Assembly: GCA_021820975.1 (NCBI GenBank)
Contig: JAKADA010000006.1
Location: forward strand, 35,383 to 99,382
From: Bacillota bacterium
GTDB taxonomy: Bacteria > Bacillota > Bacilli > Alicyclobacillales > SLC66
Reading direction: 5' to 3'
Length of the DNA: 64,000 nt
Shown piece by piece: positions 1-9,287 of the stretch (its first letter is position 1; every line of letters starts with the position of its first letter). Position numbers and translations under genes: made by a program. A model generated the notes under the pieces. The model had not been told where the DNA came from. It ran no database searches and saw nothing but the letters and a program-made list of their open reading frames with translations.

Positions 1-9
1 AATCGTGGT

Positions 10-834
10 TCAAAAGGTGAACCCTTCTCCAAGTACGTCATGAACGTCATTGGAAACTAAAAAAGCCAAGGGATCTTCCTCGTATACCAATGCCTGCAAA
101 CGGACAAGTTCATTGCGGTTGACTACACAATAAATTACTTGTTTTGCTTTTTCTGTATAACCTCCATAACCTTGTAAAAACGTTGTACCTCTGCCTAATT
201 CAACATGAATGCGTGTTGCAATGGCGGGTGCATGCTCACTGATAATCATTGTGGCACGCGAAGATGAGATGCCATCAATCACAAAATCAATCACTCGACT
301 GGCAACAAATAATGCAACTAGAGAATACATAGCAATCTCTTTACCGAGAACTAACGCAACGAGTGAAATTATAAGAACATCGGAGGCAAACATGACTTTC
401 CCCATGGAATGTCCCCAAAAATGTCCTACTATGCGCGCGAGAATATCCGTACCACCCGTAGTTCCTCCGCTACGGAAAATCAAGCCCAATCCTGCTCCAC
501 AAATCACGCCACCATATAAGGCCGCAAGCAGTCGATCATGAACATGCTGGCCAAAATGTGTAGTCAATATACTAAAAACAGAAACGGCTACAACGCCAAG
601 AACGGTTTTTACAATAAAATGACGCCCAAAAAATTTCCATCCAAGAAGTAGAACCGGAATGTTAAACACAAAAAAAGACAGTCCGACAATCACATGAAAC
701 TTGTAATAAAGAACAAGTGATATACCTACAAAACCGCCTTCAGCTAGGCCGTTTCCGATTATAAATGCATTGAGACCTACCGCATAAATAAATGAACCTA
801 AAAGGATAAGGAAATAGGGAAGGATTCTCTTCAT
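10..834 (-). CDS. YitT family membrane protein with C-terminal DUF2179 domain
   Basis: An integral membrane protein of about 274 residues. Roughly five or six hydrophobic segments fill the first 200 residues. They are followed by a soluble DUF2179-type domain with the typical GYGGYTEKAKQVIYCVV stretch and a DPLAFL...GEGF ending. The transport or signalling role of the family is not established. I chose the ATG at 834 because AAGGAGTG lies just upstream (841-849); the in-frame GTG at 894 has no comparable site. The gene lies downstream of ykvI on the same strand, about 60 bases away, so the two may be cotranscribed. It is complete. Family assignment is secure, function unknown. Confidence 0.85.
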   Translation of the reverse strand: MKRILPYFLILLGSFIYAVGLNAFIIGNGLAEGGFVGISLVLYYKFHVIVGLSFFVFNIPVLLLGWKFFGRHFIVKTVLGVVAVSVFSILTTHFGQHVHDRLLAALYGGVICGAGLGLIFRSGGTTGGTDILARIVGHFWGHSMGKVMFASDVLIISLVALVLGKEIAMYSLVALFVASRVIDFVIDGISSSRATMIISEHAPAIATRIHVELGRGTTFLQGYGGYTEKAKQVIYCVVNRNELVRLQALVYEEDPLAFLVSNDVHDVLGEGFTF

Positions 835-893
835 CAAGGCACACTCCTTAGGATGCTTACCGCTCCCATTATAACCTGATTTAGGGCATTTCA

Positions 894-1913
894 CTAAACG
901 AGTACAGCCACTAACATAACGATGCCGATATAACCAAAAATCGGGTAGACGTGAGATACCATCGTGCTAAATCCAATTTGACTACCAAAGAACGTAAGAG
1001 CAAGAATCATGGCTATGATAGCCAGGTACCTACGGCGATGATGTTGAACCATTTCATGCGCCATTCCATAGACGTTTGAAACGAGTGTAGAGAAAATTTC
1101 TGCCCATAATGTTCCAATGAAGAGTAGACGAAACAGTGGCGGGAGTTGCTTTGCGATATAGCCCATAGGAATCTCTATAAAAAATGGTCCGTGAAATGTG
1201 TTAACAAGCAGGAGATGTATGAATAGCAGCATGACGCCAAGAGCGATTGCACCAAAAAGAGCCCCCAATTGCAGCGTGCGTTTGTCGAAAGACTGTTTAC
1301 CAAGTGGAATGAGCACCGTCAGGGATAACCCAACGTTAAAGCCGACGTACGATAAAGCTGATAAGACGCTTTGTAGTGGGTAAGAGATGGTTGTGTCTAT
1401 CGATAAAGCATCGTGTGGCGTCACACGAGATAAAAACACGATAACAATAAAAATAATCATGATTGGAACGATGAATGAGTTAGCTGATATAACGCCACGC
1501 ATGCCAAAGGAGAGAACAATACCCGTTAGAATGACGGTCAATAGAGAACCCAAGGCGATAGGAATATGCAATTGTTCATAAAGGAGGGCACCGCTACCCG
1601 CAACCATCGTGATCGTAACACCACATAGCATAATGAGCATGATAATTTGCAAGATTTTCCCGAATTTCTCTCCTACTAGAGAAGATATCACGAGACCAAA
1701 AGATGAAGCATCTGTTTTTCTCCCTACCTGCATCACTTTTGCTCCAAGTAGATAAAACAATACCGTAGTAAGAAAGATGGAGATGATTGCCATGCTTCCA
1801 AACCGCGTAAAAAACTGCATTACCTCTTGGCCGGATGCAAAACCGGCGCCGACAACTGTTCCAATATAGGTAGCAGCGATTTTCCAGGCATCAGTTAAGG
1901 CCATGCGACGCAC
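894..1913 (-). CDS. ykvI: YkvI family membrane protein
   Basis: A polytopic membrane protein of about 339 residues resembling Bacillus YkvI, distantly related to amino-acid transporters. The N-terminus carries the characteristic TYIGTVVGAGFASGQEV segment, and about ten hydrophobic helices follow. The substrate is not known. The start is taken as GTG at 1913, seven bases after a GGAGG at 1921-1925; an ATG three codons later is the alternative. Longer in-frame extensions would run into the upstream region of the divergent uppP gene. The two start codons (1913 and 2024) leave about 110 bases for divergent promoters. No truncation is seen. Confidence 0.8.
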   Translation of the reverse strand: MRRMALTDAWKIAATYIGTVVGAGFASGQEVMQFFTRFGSMAIISIFLTTVLFYLLGAKVMQVGRKTDASSFGLVISSLVGEKFGKILQIIMLIMLCGVTITMVAGSGALLYEQLHIPIALGSLLTVILTGIVLSFGMRGVISANSFIVPIMIIFIVIVFLSRVTPHDALSIDTTISYPLQSVLSALSYVGFNVGLSLTVLIPLGKQSFDKRTLQLGALFGAIALGVMLLFIHLLLVNTFHGPFFIEIPMGYIAKQLPPLFRLLFIGTLWAEIFSTLVSNVYGMAHEMVQHHRRRYLAIIAMILALTFFGSQIGFSTMVSHVYPIFGYIGIVMLVAVLV

Positions 1914-2023
1914 TCGGATTCCTCCATTTCTTTTAAGAACGTATTCAAGGGTAGGATGATTCATGCTGCTTGTACTCTTTTTGCCGACTCGTCCATAGAT
2001 TATTTTTAAGGAGGGATGTCTGT

Positions 2024-2806
2024 GTGACCATTTGGCAAGCAATTGTACTTGGTGCCATTCAAGGATTGACAGAATTTTTACCTGTTAGCAGTTCAGGGCA
2101 CTTGGTTTTGATGGATAAGTTGCTTTATCTAAAAGGGAATTCTCTGACCCTAGATGTCTTTTTGCACACAGGCACTTTAATGGCGGTAGTATCGTATTAT
2201 TTCCGTGAAATTTTAGCGCTTCTACGGCGCCCTTTTTCGAAGTTGGGGTTGCGTTTACTTGTATCCACCATGCCAACTGTGATTATCGCCTTGCTCTTTG
2301 AAAAGACGTTTGAACAAATTTTTCATTCGGGGGCGACCTTGGGTATTGAATTCGTCATAACAGGGGTGCTTTTGCTCTATGTCGAATCAAGACTCGATCA
2401 AAGAGGTATCCCTAAAGAAAAAATTTCAATGTCTGGTGCTTTTTTTATCGGTTTAGCTCAAGGAGCAGCTATTTTACCGGCATTGTCTCGCTCAGCTTTG
2501 ACGTTGTGTACAGCACTTGGCTTTGGTATGAAACGAGATGACGCTGTTAAGTATAGTTTTTTGTTATCCGTTCCCATCGTGTTTGGTGCCACCATTTTTG
2601 AAGTGAAAGATATTGGCGCTACTTCTTTTGCGATGGGGGGAACACTTTGGTTAGCTTTAGCGGCATCGGCATGTACCGGATACCTCGCTATTTTTGGTAT
2701 GACGAAACTCATTAAAACGATGAGCCTGCGTCCGTTTGGCTATTATACGTTGCTTGTAGGTCTTTTCGTTATGATGGATCAGGCTTTGTTTCATCGGTTT
2801 TTTTAA
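2024..2806 (+). CDS. uppP: Undecaprenyl-diphosphatase UppP/BacA
   Basis: Dephosphorylates undecaprenyl pyrophosphate at the membrane, recycling the lipid carrier for peptidoglycan synthesis and giving bacitracin tolerance. About 260 residues and highly hydrophobic. The first motif, QGLTEFLPVSSSGHL, is intact. The second motif reads PALSRSALT, where the family usually has PGTSRSG; the Ser-Arg pair is kept but both glycines are Ala, a modest deviation. GTG at 2024 is chosen as start because AAGGAGGG (2008-2015) sits eight bases before it. The gene is divergent from ykvI and convergent with ylbJ, with a bidirectional terminator in between. Confidence 0.92.
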   Translation: MTIWQAIVLGAIQGLTEFLPVSSSGHLVLMDKLLYLKGNSLTLDVFLHTGTLMAVVSYYFREILALLRRPFSKLGLRLLVSTMPTVIIALLFEKTFEQIFHSGATLGIEFVITGVLLLYVESRLDQRGIPKEKISMSGAFFIGLAQGAAILPALSRSALTLCTALGFGMKRDDAVKYSFLLSVPIVFGATIFEVKDIGATSFAMGGTLWLALAASACTGYLAIFGMTKLIKTMSLRPFGYYTLLVGLFVMMDQALFHRFF

Positions 2807-2808
2807 GT

Positions 2809-2848
2809 AAAAAACGGCTGCGCCTAGACTTTTGCGCAACCGTTTTTT
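2809..2848. terminator. Bidirectional rho-independent terminator between uppP and ylbJ
   Basis: The arms at 2809-2823 and 2834-2848 pair over 15 positions with one imperfect pair (a G-U wobble when read on the minus strand). The A-tract on one arm and T-tract on the other give U-runs in both directions, fitting two convergent genes. Confidence 0.85.
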
Positions 2849-2863
2849 GTCTTATAAAGCTAT

Positions 2864-4120
2864 TTACGTTGTTTTGCTGTACCAAGCCGTGATTTTTAAA
2901 CGCATAACGATGTAGATGGCAAGTGACAAGAGCATGCAACCGAGCAGCAAGGCTACCCAAGCACCCACCTCAGAAATGGATAAAAACCAATGTGACAGGT
3001 CAAACGAAGTGCTTGGCGCTATGGTCGTAACCACTTTCGGTATGTAGGTAACCGCTTTTGTCCCAATGCCGAAGCGAAAAAGGATATAGGTCATACTACC
3101 AGCAAGGAGAGCATGGTAGATTCGAGCAATGAAGTAAGGGCGCATACGAATATCGGTATTTGTCAAAACACTGGCTACCTGCGCGTGCACAGAAAGTCCG
3201 CTCCATGCGATAATTGCACTAGCAATACTGACTTTTTCAATCAGTGGCGCATTAGCTGCAGCGGTTGCTGCGGAACCAATGTCGATCTCAAGTAAACCGG
3301 CGATAAACGGGGGAACGAGATGGATCGACATATGTAATGCTTCAAATAAAAAGGTTAGCGGAATCGCTACTAACGCTACAACGCCAACTTGTGTTAAGAC
3401 GCGTAAAAAAACGGAGAAAAAGATGATAAAACCGCCAATCATCAATAAAGTGCGTATGGAGTCATTGACGGCATCTCCTAATAACTTGCCAAAGGGTCGT
3501 GCGTCTTCAATATGTGCTTGAATCATCGCGCGATATGCCCGCAAAAATAGTTTCCCTTGGTGAGCCTGTGAACGCATTGGCTTGATGAAGCGTTCTTCTT
3601 TTCGCCCATACAGTTTGAAGGTTACGCCGACGATGAGAGAAGAAATGTAATGGGCGATGGCGAGTAAAATACCCAGTTGCGGTGATTTGAACATGCCTAC
3701 GGCGACAGCACCAAACATAAAAAGTGGATCCGCCGTGTTCGTGAAAGCTAAAAGACGCTCACCTTCAATACGCGTGCATAAACCTCCTTGACGAAATTTT
3801 GCGGTGATCACAGCGTCCATCGGATACCCTGCAGCCAGCCCCATCGACAAGGCAAACGCACCAACGCCAGGAACGCTAAATAAGGGTCGCATGAGAGGTT
3901 CGAGGATGACACCAAATGCATTAACTATGCCCAAGCCAAGCAAAAGCTCTGACAAAATAAAAAACGGCAACAACGACGGGAAGACAACATCCCAGAAAAC
4001 TTTTAGCCCGGCTATGGCGGCGTCCATTCCTTGTTCCGGATATACGACAAGGGCGATGGTAAACAAAATGGCAAGACAGGCTAGAACAACGATAGATAGA
4101 TGTTTACGGCGATTGGGCAA
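2864..4120 (-). CDS. ylbJ: Sporulation integral membrane protein YlbJ
   Basis: A nucleoside-recognition (Gate) family membrane protein of about 418 residues, required for normal spore formation in Bacillus. Many hydrophobic helices are visible. Family features include FPSLLPFFILSELLLG near the N-terminus and GLAAGYPMDA in the middle. I place the start at TTG 4120, seven bases after AGGAGG (4128-4133). In-frame ATGs at 4159 and 4183 lack a site of that quality. Its presence argues that the organism sporulates. In other Bacilli the neighbours differ, so context adds little. It diverges from ypjD. Confidence 0.88.
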   Translation of the reverse strand: MPNRRKHLSIVVLACLAILFTIALVVYPEQGMDAAIAGLKVFWDVVFPSLLPFFILSELLLGLGIVNAFGVILEPLMRPLFSVPGVGAFALSMGLAAGYPMDAVITAKFRQGGLCTRIEGERLLAFTNTADPLFMFGAVAVGMFKSPQLGILLAIAHYISSLIVGVTFKLYGRKEERFIKPMRSQAHQGKLFLRAYRAMIQAHIEDARPFGKLLGDAVNDSIRTLLMIGGFIIFFSVFLRVLTQVGVVALVAIPLTFLFEALHMSIHLVPPFIAGLLEIDIGSAATAAANAPLIEKVSIASAIIAWSGLSVHAQVASVLTNTDIRMRPYFIARIYHALLAGSMTYILFRFGIGTKAVTYIPKVVTTIAPSTSFDLSHWFLSISEVGAWVALLLGCMLLSLAIYIVMRLKITAWYSKTT

Positions 4121-4228
4121 CCCGATTCCTCCTTTTTCGAGCGTGTCCGGATTGTTCATTGTAAACCTATGATGGCTGTCCACGTGTTATGAGGATATAA
4201 TAATGGCAGAATGAAGGGAGTATCTAGC

Positions 4229-4564
4229 ATGGATAAGACTCTGCGTAGTATTCAACAAGAAATAGACGATTACATAGGGCAGTTTGAAGAAGGTTATTTT
4301 CAACCCATGACGCTGATTGTGAGACTTGTAGAAGAGTTAGGTGAACTAGCTCGTGAGGTCAATCACAGCTACGGTGAAAAACCTAAAAAAGACACGGAAC
4401 CACAAGGTGATATTGCGCTTGAATTAGGGGACATGCTGTTTGTTATAGCATGTCTTGCCAATAGCTTACACATAGATCTTACGCAAGCTCATGATCGTGT
4501 GATGGAGAAATTTCAGACGAGAGACAAAAATCGATGGACAAGAAAGGCGGGTTATACTTTGTGA
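4229..4564 (+). CDS. ypjD: MazG-like nucleotide pyrophosphohydrolase (YpjD)
   Basis: A small all-alpha NTP pyrophosphohydrolase of 111 residues, the same length as Bacillus YpjD. It carries the MazG metal-binding pattern: LVEELGELAREV supplies an ExxE motif and LELGDMLF an ExxD motif. Such enzymes hydrolyse nucleoside triphosphates, possibly damaged ones. ATG 4229 follows AAGGGAG (4214-4220) at a good distance; the earlier ATG at 4211 overlaps that site. It opens the run ypjD-dapB-mgsA-bshB1-bshA-birA-panBC, and its stop overlaps the dapB start (GTGA), so the two are translationally coupled. A TATAAT at 4196-4201 could be its -10 box. Confidence 0.88.
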   Translation: MDKTLRSIQQEIDDYIGQFEEGYFQPMTLIVRLVEELGELAREVNHSYGEKPKKDTEPQGDIALELGDMLFVIACLANSLHIDLTQAHDRVMEKFQTRDKNRWTRKAGYTL

Positions 4565-5337
4565 GAAAAATTCGCGTGGCTGTTGCAGGAATAAAAGGTA
4601 AAATGGGTAACCAGGTAGCGAAGACTGTGCTGTCAGCACCTGATATGGAACTTGTAGCCGGTATTGAAAGAGTGGCAGAACAAGATTTCAAGGTCGAATC
4701 GGTCACCGTGCCAGTCTTTGATTCAGCTGATGCGTGTTTTCCAAAAACAAAACCGCATGTTGTTGTGGATTTCACTCATGCAACCGCGGCTGCGCCAACC
4801 ATAGAGACGGCAATCGCACATTTGGTTCGACCGGTGATAGGTACAACGGGGTTATCTCCAGACTTTTTGCGCGAAGTTGGGCAGGCACTTGAAGAACGTT
4901 CTCTTGGCGGCTTGTATGCACCGAATTTTGCCATCGGTGCACTGTTGATGATGCGTGCTGCTGAATTAGCCGCAAGATATTTACCCTATGCAGAAATTGT
5001 TGAGTATCACCATGATCAAAAGCGTGATGCTCCATCGGGTACGGCACAAAAAACCGCAGAACGAATGGCTAAAGCGCGCAAAGAAGCGGGGGTCATCCCT
5101 GTACCACTTGCCAATGCGGCTGCTTTACATAACGTACTTGGAACGCCGATTCATAGCGTGCGACTACCTGGTTTTGTGGCTCACCAGGAAGTGATTTTTG
5201 GTGGCACAGGGGAACGACTTACGATTCGCCATGATTCTATGTCTCGAGAAAGTTTTATGCCAGGCGTATTGCTTGGTGTTCGTCAGGTCATGAACGTGAC
5301 AGGATTGATCGATGGCCTAGAACATTTTTTATTTTAA
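4561..5337 (+). CDS. dapB: 4-hydroxy-tetrahydrodipicolinate reductase DapB
   Basis: NAD(P)H-dependent reductase of the diaminopimelate/lysine pathway, which also feeds dipicolinate synthesis in spore formers. The Rossmann motif [11 protein letters not shown] is at the N-terminus, and the catalytic signature [15 protein letters not shown], with its His-His and Lys, lies mid-protein. Length is about 258 residues, near the family norm. GTG 4561 is preferred: it overlaps the ypjD stop by four bases, is preceded by AAAGGCGG (4543-4550), and gives a normal N-terminus. The ATG at 4534 would lie inside ypjD. mgsA follows after 19 bases. Confidence 0.95.
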   Translation: MRKIRVAVAGIKGKMGNQVAKTVLSAPDMELVAGIERVAEQDFKVESVTVPVFDSADACFPKTKPHVVVDFTHATAAAPTIETAIAHLVRPVIGTTGLSPDFLREVGQALEERSLGGLYAPNFAIGALLMMRAAELAARYLPYAEIVEYHHDQKRDAPSGTAQKTAERMAKARKEAGVIPVPLANAAALHNVLGTPIHSVRLPGFVAHQEVIFGGTGERLTIRHDSMSRESFMPGVLLGVRQVMNVTGLIDGLEHFLF

Positions 5338-5356
5338 TCTTGGGAGGAGAATATCG

Positions 5357-5761
5357 GTGAATATTGCACTTGTTGCACACGATCGCAAAAAAGACGATAT
5401 GGTTAACTTTGCAACTGCTTATCAAGCATTATTTAACGGTCATGTTTTATACGCCACGGGTACCACAGGCGCACGTATTGCTATGGCAACCGAACTTACG
5501 ATTCATCGTTTCCAAAGTGGACCAATGGGCGGGGATCAACAAATTGGTGCACTGATTGCCGAAAATCGCTTGGACCTATTGATTTTTTTGCGTGATCCAC
5601 TGATGGCACAACCTCATGAACCAGATATTATCGCTTTATTGCGTTTGTGCGATGTGCATAACATTCCTGTGGCGACAAATCTTGCATCTGCTGAGATGCT
5701 TTTGCGTGGGTTATGGCGAGGGGATCTTGCCTGGCGAGATGTCATCGAAGAGAAGTCGTAA
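5357..5761 (+). CDS. mgsA: Methylglyoxal synthase MgsA
   Basis: Converts dihydroxyacetone phosphate to methylglyoxal and phosphate, a glycolytic bypass that relieves sugar-phosphate stress. The 134-residue protein has the expected [13 protein letters not shown] start, the GTTG phosphate-binding turn, and [11 protein letters not shown] containing the catalytic Asp. FLRDPL and the following residues complete the signature. GTG 5357 is preceded by GGGAGG (5342-5347). The gene sits between dapB and bshB1 as in B. subtilis. The adjacent bacillithiol genes make a thiol that can detoxify methylglyoxal, which may explain the linkage (inference). Confidence 0.95.
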   Translation: MNIALVAHDRKKDDMVNFATAYQALFNGHVLYATGTTGARIAMATELTIHRFQSGPMGGDQQIGALIAENRLDLLIFLRDPLMAQPHEPDIIALLRLCDVHNIPVATNLASAEMLLRGLWRGDLAWRDVIEEKS

Positions 5762-5773
5762 GGAGGCCTTACT

Positions 5774-6472
5774 ATGTCTGGAATATTTTTAATAGCTTTT
5801 GGAGCGCATCCGGATGATGTTGAGTTGGGTGCGGGCGGGCTTTGTGCGTTACATGCAAGTGATGGTGTTGTTGTTTGTGATTTGACTCAAGCGGAGTTGT
5901 CGACAAATGGCGATCCGATCACGCGTCGTAAAGAGGCTTTGGCTTCTGCCGATATTTTAGGTGTATCAGAGAGGCTTTGCTTATCAATGCCAGATCGAGG
6001 TATTGTCATCGATAAAGAGTCAATTGCATCGATTGTGCGTGTGATTCGTACCTATAAACCCACAGTTATCGTCGCTCCAATGGCAAGCGATCGGCATCCT
6101 GATCATGGGATGTGTGCTCGACTTATTTATGAGGCATTTTTTTCTTCTGGCTTACGACGATATGATGATGGACTTGCACCGCACCGACCTAAAGCGATGT
6201 ATCATTATATGATTAATAGCATTGATAAACCTTCCTTTGTCGTTGATGTGACTCATGTATACGACAAAAAAAAGGCAGCCTTAGCACAGTATAAATCGCA
6301 ATTCGTAAAAACACATGGCGTAGATACCCCGATCACCAGAGGTTCCTTTATGCCAATGATTGAAGGTCGCGATCGTTATTATGGACAACAGACCGGGGTC
6401 GCTTATGCTGAAGGTTTTTGGCGTGAGGAGCCTGTCGTTGTGTCGTCGCTTGCTGTAACACTTGCACCATAG
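5774..6472 (+). CDS. bshB1: Bacillithiol biosynthesis deacetylase BshB1
   Basis: Zinc-dependent de-N-acetylase that removes the acetyl group from GlcNAc-malate, the second step of bacillithiol synthesis. The 232-residue protein shows the family zinc motifs: AFGAHPDDVELG near the N-terminus (His, Asp, Asp) and SDRHPDHGMC further on (His). ATG 5774 follows AGGAGG (5761-5766). It lies directly upstream of bshA, the previous pathway step, in the same run. The last step, BshC, is not in this window. Confidence 0.95.
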   Translation: MSGIFLIAFGAHPDDVELGAGGLCALHASDGVVVCDLTQAELSTNGDPITRRKEALASADILGVSERLCLSMPDRGIVIDKESIASIVRVIRTYKPTVIVAPMASDRHPDHGMCARLIYEAFFSSGLRRYDDGLAPHRPKAMYHYMINSIDKPSFVVDVTHVYDKKKAALAQYKSQFVKTHGVDTPITRGSFMPMIEGRDRYYGQQTGVAYAEGFWREEPVVVSSLAVTLAP

Positions 6473-6494
6473 GTAAAGACAGGAGGCGAACGAT

Positions 6495-7649
6495 GTGCGC
6501 ATCGGTATCAGTTGTTATGCTACTTTAGGAGGTTCTGGAGCGGTTGCTACAGAACTTGGGAAAGCTTTGGCAAGACGAGGTCACGAAGTACATTTTATCG
6601 TGTCTGGAATCCCTTTTCGTTTAGGATTATTTCAAGAAAACATCTATGTACATGAAGTAGAAACAGAGAATTATCCGGTTTTGCAAACATCACCACATGA
6701 CTTGGCCCTCGCTGCAAAAATGGCTGAGGTAGTAAAACATTATGATTTGGATTTGTTGCATGTTCATTATGCGATTCCTTATGCGGTATGTGCTTTTTTG
6801 GCCAAACAAATGTTAGGGGACAAAAGTATCCCGGTCATCACGACACTGCATGGTACAGATGTTACCGTGCTTGCGCAAGATCCGTTGTTACAAGATGCCA
6901 TACGCCTTGGCATAGAAAAAAGTGATGTAGTGACGGCTGTATCGCAAAGCTTAATCGATCAAACGAATGAATTATTTAAACCACGCTGTCCTATCGTGAA
7001 GTTGTATAACTTCGTCGATCCTACTGTTTATGACCGTGCATATGAGAACGGATGGAGAAAACATCTAGCTCCAAATAATGAACCCATCTTAATGCATATG
7101 TCTAATTTTCGTGCCGTTAAGCGAGTTCCAGATGTTATTGCGATTTTTCAAAAAGTTCACGCAACGATGCCGTGTAAGTTACTGCTTGTTGGTGAAGGAC
7201 CCGATTTAGATGTTGCCTGGAAACTTGTGGAGCGGCATAACTTGAAGAGGGATGTCGTCTTTTTAGGAAAACGTGATGAAGTGGCTCCGTTGCTATCGTT
7301 AGCTGACATTTTATTGTTGCCTTCGGAAAAGGAAAGCTTTGGCTTAGTGGCATTGGAAGCTATGGCTTGCGGTGTTCCTGTCATCGGTTCGACAGCCGGC
7401 GGTATTCCTGAGGTTGTTGAACACGGTCGGTCTGGATTTTTGTCTCCCATAGGTGACATAGAGGATATGTCCAATAATGCGATTACTCTCTTACAAGATC
7501 ACGCTAAATGGGAAACTTTTTCAAGGCAAGCTCGTGAACGTGCTAAATTATTCTCGTTGGAAGAAAAAGTAAGCGATTATGAACAGTTGTATGAGATGGT
7601 TATTGCTAAGGGGAAAGGCGGCTTATCGTGTGCGTCCGGACATGCTTGA
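6495..7649 (+). CDS. bshA: N-acetyl-alpha-D-glucosaminyl L-malate synthase BshA
   Basis: GT4 glycosyltransferase that joins GlcNAc from UDP-GlcNAc to L-malate, the first committed step of bacillithiol synthesis. The N-terminus IGISCYATLGGSGAVATELG is typical. The C-terminal domain carries EKESFGLVALEAMACGVPV with the GT4 EX7E motif. Length 384 is normal. The start is GTG 6495 with AGGAGG at 6481-6486; an ATG two bases earlier is out of frame. Its 3' end overlaps the birA start by about 20 bases. In B. subtilis cca lies between bshA and birA; here it is absent. Confidence 0.95.
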   Translation: MRIGISCYATLGGSGAVATELGKALARRGHEVHFIVSGIPFRLGLFQENIYVHEVETENYPVLQTSPHDLALAAKMAEVVKHYDLDLLHVHYAIPYAVCAFLAKQMLGDKSIPVITTLHGTDVTVLAQDPLLQDAIRLGIEKSDVVTAVSQSLIDQTNELFKPRCPIVKLYNFVDPTVYDRAYENGWRKHLAPNNEPILMHMSNFRAVKRVPDVIAIFQKVHATMPCKLLLVGEGPDLDVAWKLVERHNLKRDVVFLGKRDEVAPLLSLADILLLPSEKESFGLVALEAMACGVPVIGSTAGGIPEVVEHGRSGFLSPIGDIEDMSNNAITLLQDHAKWETFSRQARERAKLFSLEEKVSDYEQLYEMVIAKGKGGLSCASGHA

Positions 7650-8433
7650 TGAAGATCGCGTGCGCAGCTATTTAGGGCCAACGTTTACCGCCGTACCATT
7701 ATATTTTTATGATCGTTTGCGCTCTACGAACGATACGGCAGCAAGGTTATTTCAGCAGCAAATTGATGAGGTTTTTTTGGCTGTGATGGCTGAAAAGCAA
7801 GAGGCAGGAAGAGGTAGGCAAGGACGAACTTGGATTTCACCTGCTCATGCCAGCCTATTGTTGTCTATTGCTTTTCGTTATCCTTCTTATGCCACAATAA
7901 AATTAGAACAATGGCCGCTTCTTGCCGCTCTTTGTGTACAACGTGTTCTCGATTATGATATGGGTCTCAATGTCACGATTAAGTGGCCCAATGATATACG
8001 CATTGCGGGTAAAAAAGTGGCAGGGATTCTTACGGAAAGACGCGATGCTCATACACAAAGTTTGATCTTAGGTATCGGGATGAATGTCACGACAAAGCAA
8101 GACGAGTTTGCGTTAGAATTGCGCGATAAAGCAGGCTCTTTAGCCATGTTTACGGCAAATCCGATCGATCGTAATCATTTAGCGGCAACGCTACTTCGTG
8201 AAATTCATCAGATGTACTTGGCTACACTTCAAGGTCTTACCTTTCATGATGTTCATCATGAGTTTATTTCCCATTGTGATACAGTAGGGCAGCGCGTCCG
8301 GTTATCCCAAGGTTCTGTTTTGTTTGATGGATTAGTAAAAACGATAGACGATGAAGGCACTCTACATTTTGTCACAGGTGATGGTCGATCACTCACTTTC
8401 ATTAGTGGAGAAATTATTGAGGTCTTATCATAA
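7630..8433 (+). CDS. birA: Biotin-[acetyl-CoA-carboxylase] ligase, monofunctional (no HTH)
   Basis: Makes biotinyl-AMP and attaches biotin to the carrier domain of acetyl-CoA and related carboxylases. Catalytic motifs are intact: LRSTNDTA, GRGRQGRTW (biotinoyl-AMP loop), KWPNDI and GKKVAGIL. At about 267 residues it lacks the roughly 60-residue N-terminal winged-helix domain of B. subtilis BirA. The open frame extends upstream only to 7579, so no such domain can be encoded. This points to a ligase without repressor function. GTG 7630 follows AAAGGCGG (7614-7621); ATG 7642 is an alternative. Pantothenate genes follow directly. Confidence 0.92.
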   Translation: MRPDMLDEDRVRSYLGPTFTAVPLYFYDRLRSTNDTAARLFQQQIDEVFLAVMAEKQEAGRGRQGRTWISPAHASLLLSIAFRYPSYATIKLEQWPLLAALCVQRVLDYDMGLNVTIKWPNDIRIAGKKVAGILTERRDAHTQSLILGIGMNVTTKQDEFALELRDKAGSLAMFTANPIDRNHLAATLLREIHQMYLATLQGLTFHDVHHEFISHCDTVGQRVRLSQGSVLFDGLVKTIDDEGTLHFVTGDGRSLTFISGEIIEVLS

Positions 8434-8447
8434 AGGAGTTTATGCTG

Positions 8448-9278
8448 ATGCCACAACAGCCAAAAAAGCAAACGATACCAGGCGTTCATGCCAAAAAGTT
8501 GCAGGGAAGCCCAATTGTTATGTTGACGGCTTATGATGCGACGCAGGCAGCCCTTGTACAAAAAGCTGAGATTGACATCATTCTCGTCGGTGATTCTTTG
8601 GGTATGACAGTTCTTGGTTATGACTCCACTGTGCCCGTAACTATCGATGACATGGTGCATCATGCTAAAGCGGTACGTCATGGCGCACCAGATACGATGG
8701 TCGTCGTTGATATGCCATTTTTAACCTACCATCAAAATATTGAGACAACAGTTCGGTTGGCGGGCCGTCTTATGCAAGAGGCACATGCCGATGCCGTAAA
8801 ACTTGAGGGAGGAGCAGCTATTGTTACGCATATAAAGGCTTTGGTTCAAGCAGGAATTCCTGTATGTGGGCATCTTGGCCTTACACCGCAAGCGGTTTTA
8901 CATATGGGTGGCTATAAAGTGCAAGCAAAAGATGTAGTCAGTGCAGATCAACTTATGGATGATGCTTTGGCTGTGGAACAAGCTGGTGCATTTGCTGTTG
9001 TTTTGGAATGTATTCCATCGGTTGTAGCGAAACGAGTTACAGAAACTGTAAGGATTCCTACGATCGGTATTGGTGCTGGTGAATTCTGTGATGGTCAAGT
9101 TTTAGTTTTTCATGATGTGGTTGGTTTAACGCAGGGAAGTCGCCCGAAATTTGTAAAACAATATGCTGCTTTGGGAGATAGCGCCCTTGATGCACTAAAA
9201 GCTTATCGTGACGAAGTAGTTTCGCGGCGATTTCCTGACCTTGATCATCAATACAACATTTCAATTAGTGAGCCTTGA
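8448..9278 (+). CDS. panB: 3-methyl-2-oxobutanoate hydroxymethyltransferase PanB
   Basis: First step of pantothenate synthesis: transfers a hydroxymethyl group from methylene-THF to alpha-ketoisovalerate, giving ketopantoate. The TIM-barrel signatures are present: MLTAYDATQAALVQKA, ILVGDSLGMTVLGYDST, and KLEGGAA with active-site Lys/Glu. Near the C-terminus, GIGAGEFCDGQVLV is the standard block. About 276 residues. ATG 8448 lies nine bases after AAGGAG; the ATG two codons earlier (8442) is too close to that site. panC follows after nine bases, so they are clearly cotranscribed. Confidence 0.95.
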   Translation: MPQQPKKQTIPGVHAKKLQGSPIVMLTAYDATQAALVQKAEIDIILVGDSLGMTVLGYDSTVPVTIDDMVHHAKAVRHGAPDTMVVVDMPFLTYHQNIETTVRLAGRLMQEAHADAVKLEGGAAIVTHIKALVQAGIPVCGHLGLTPQAVLHMGGYKVQAKDVVSADQLMDDALAVEQAGAFAVVLECIPSVVAKRVTETVRIPTIGIGAGEFCDGQVLVFHDVVGLTQGSRPKFVKQYAALGDSALDALKAYRDEVVSRRFPDLDHQYNISISEP

Positions 9279-9287
9279 AAGGGGATC

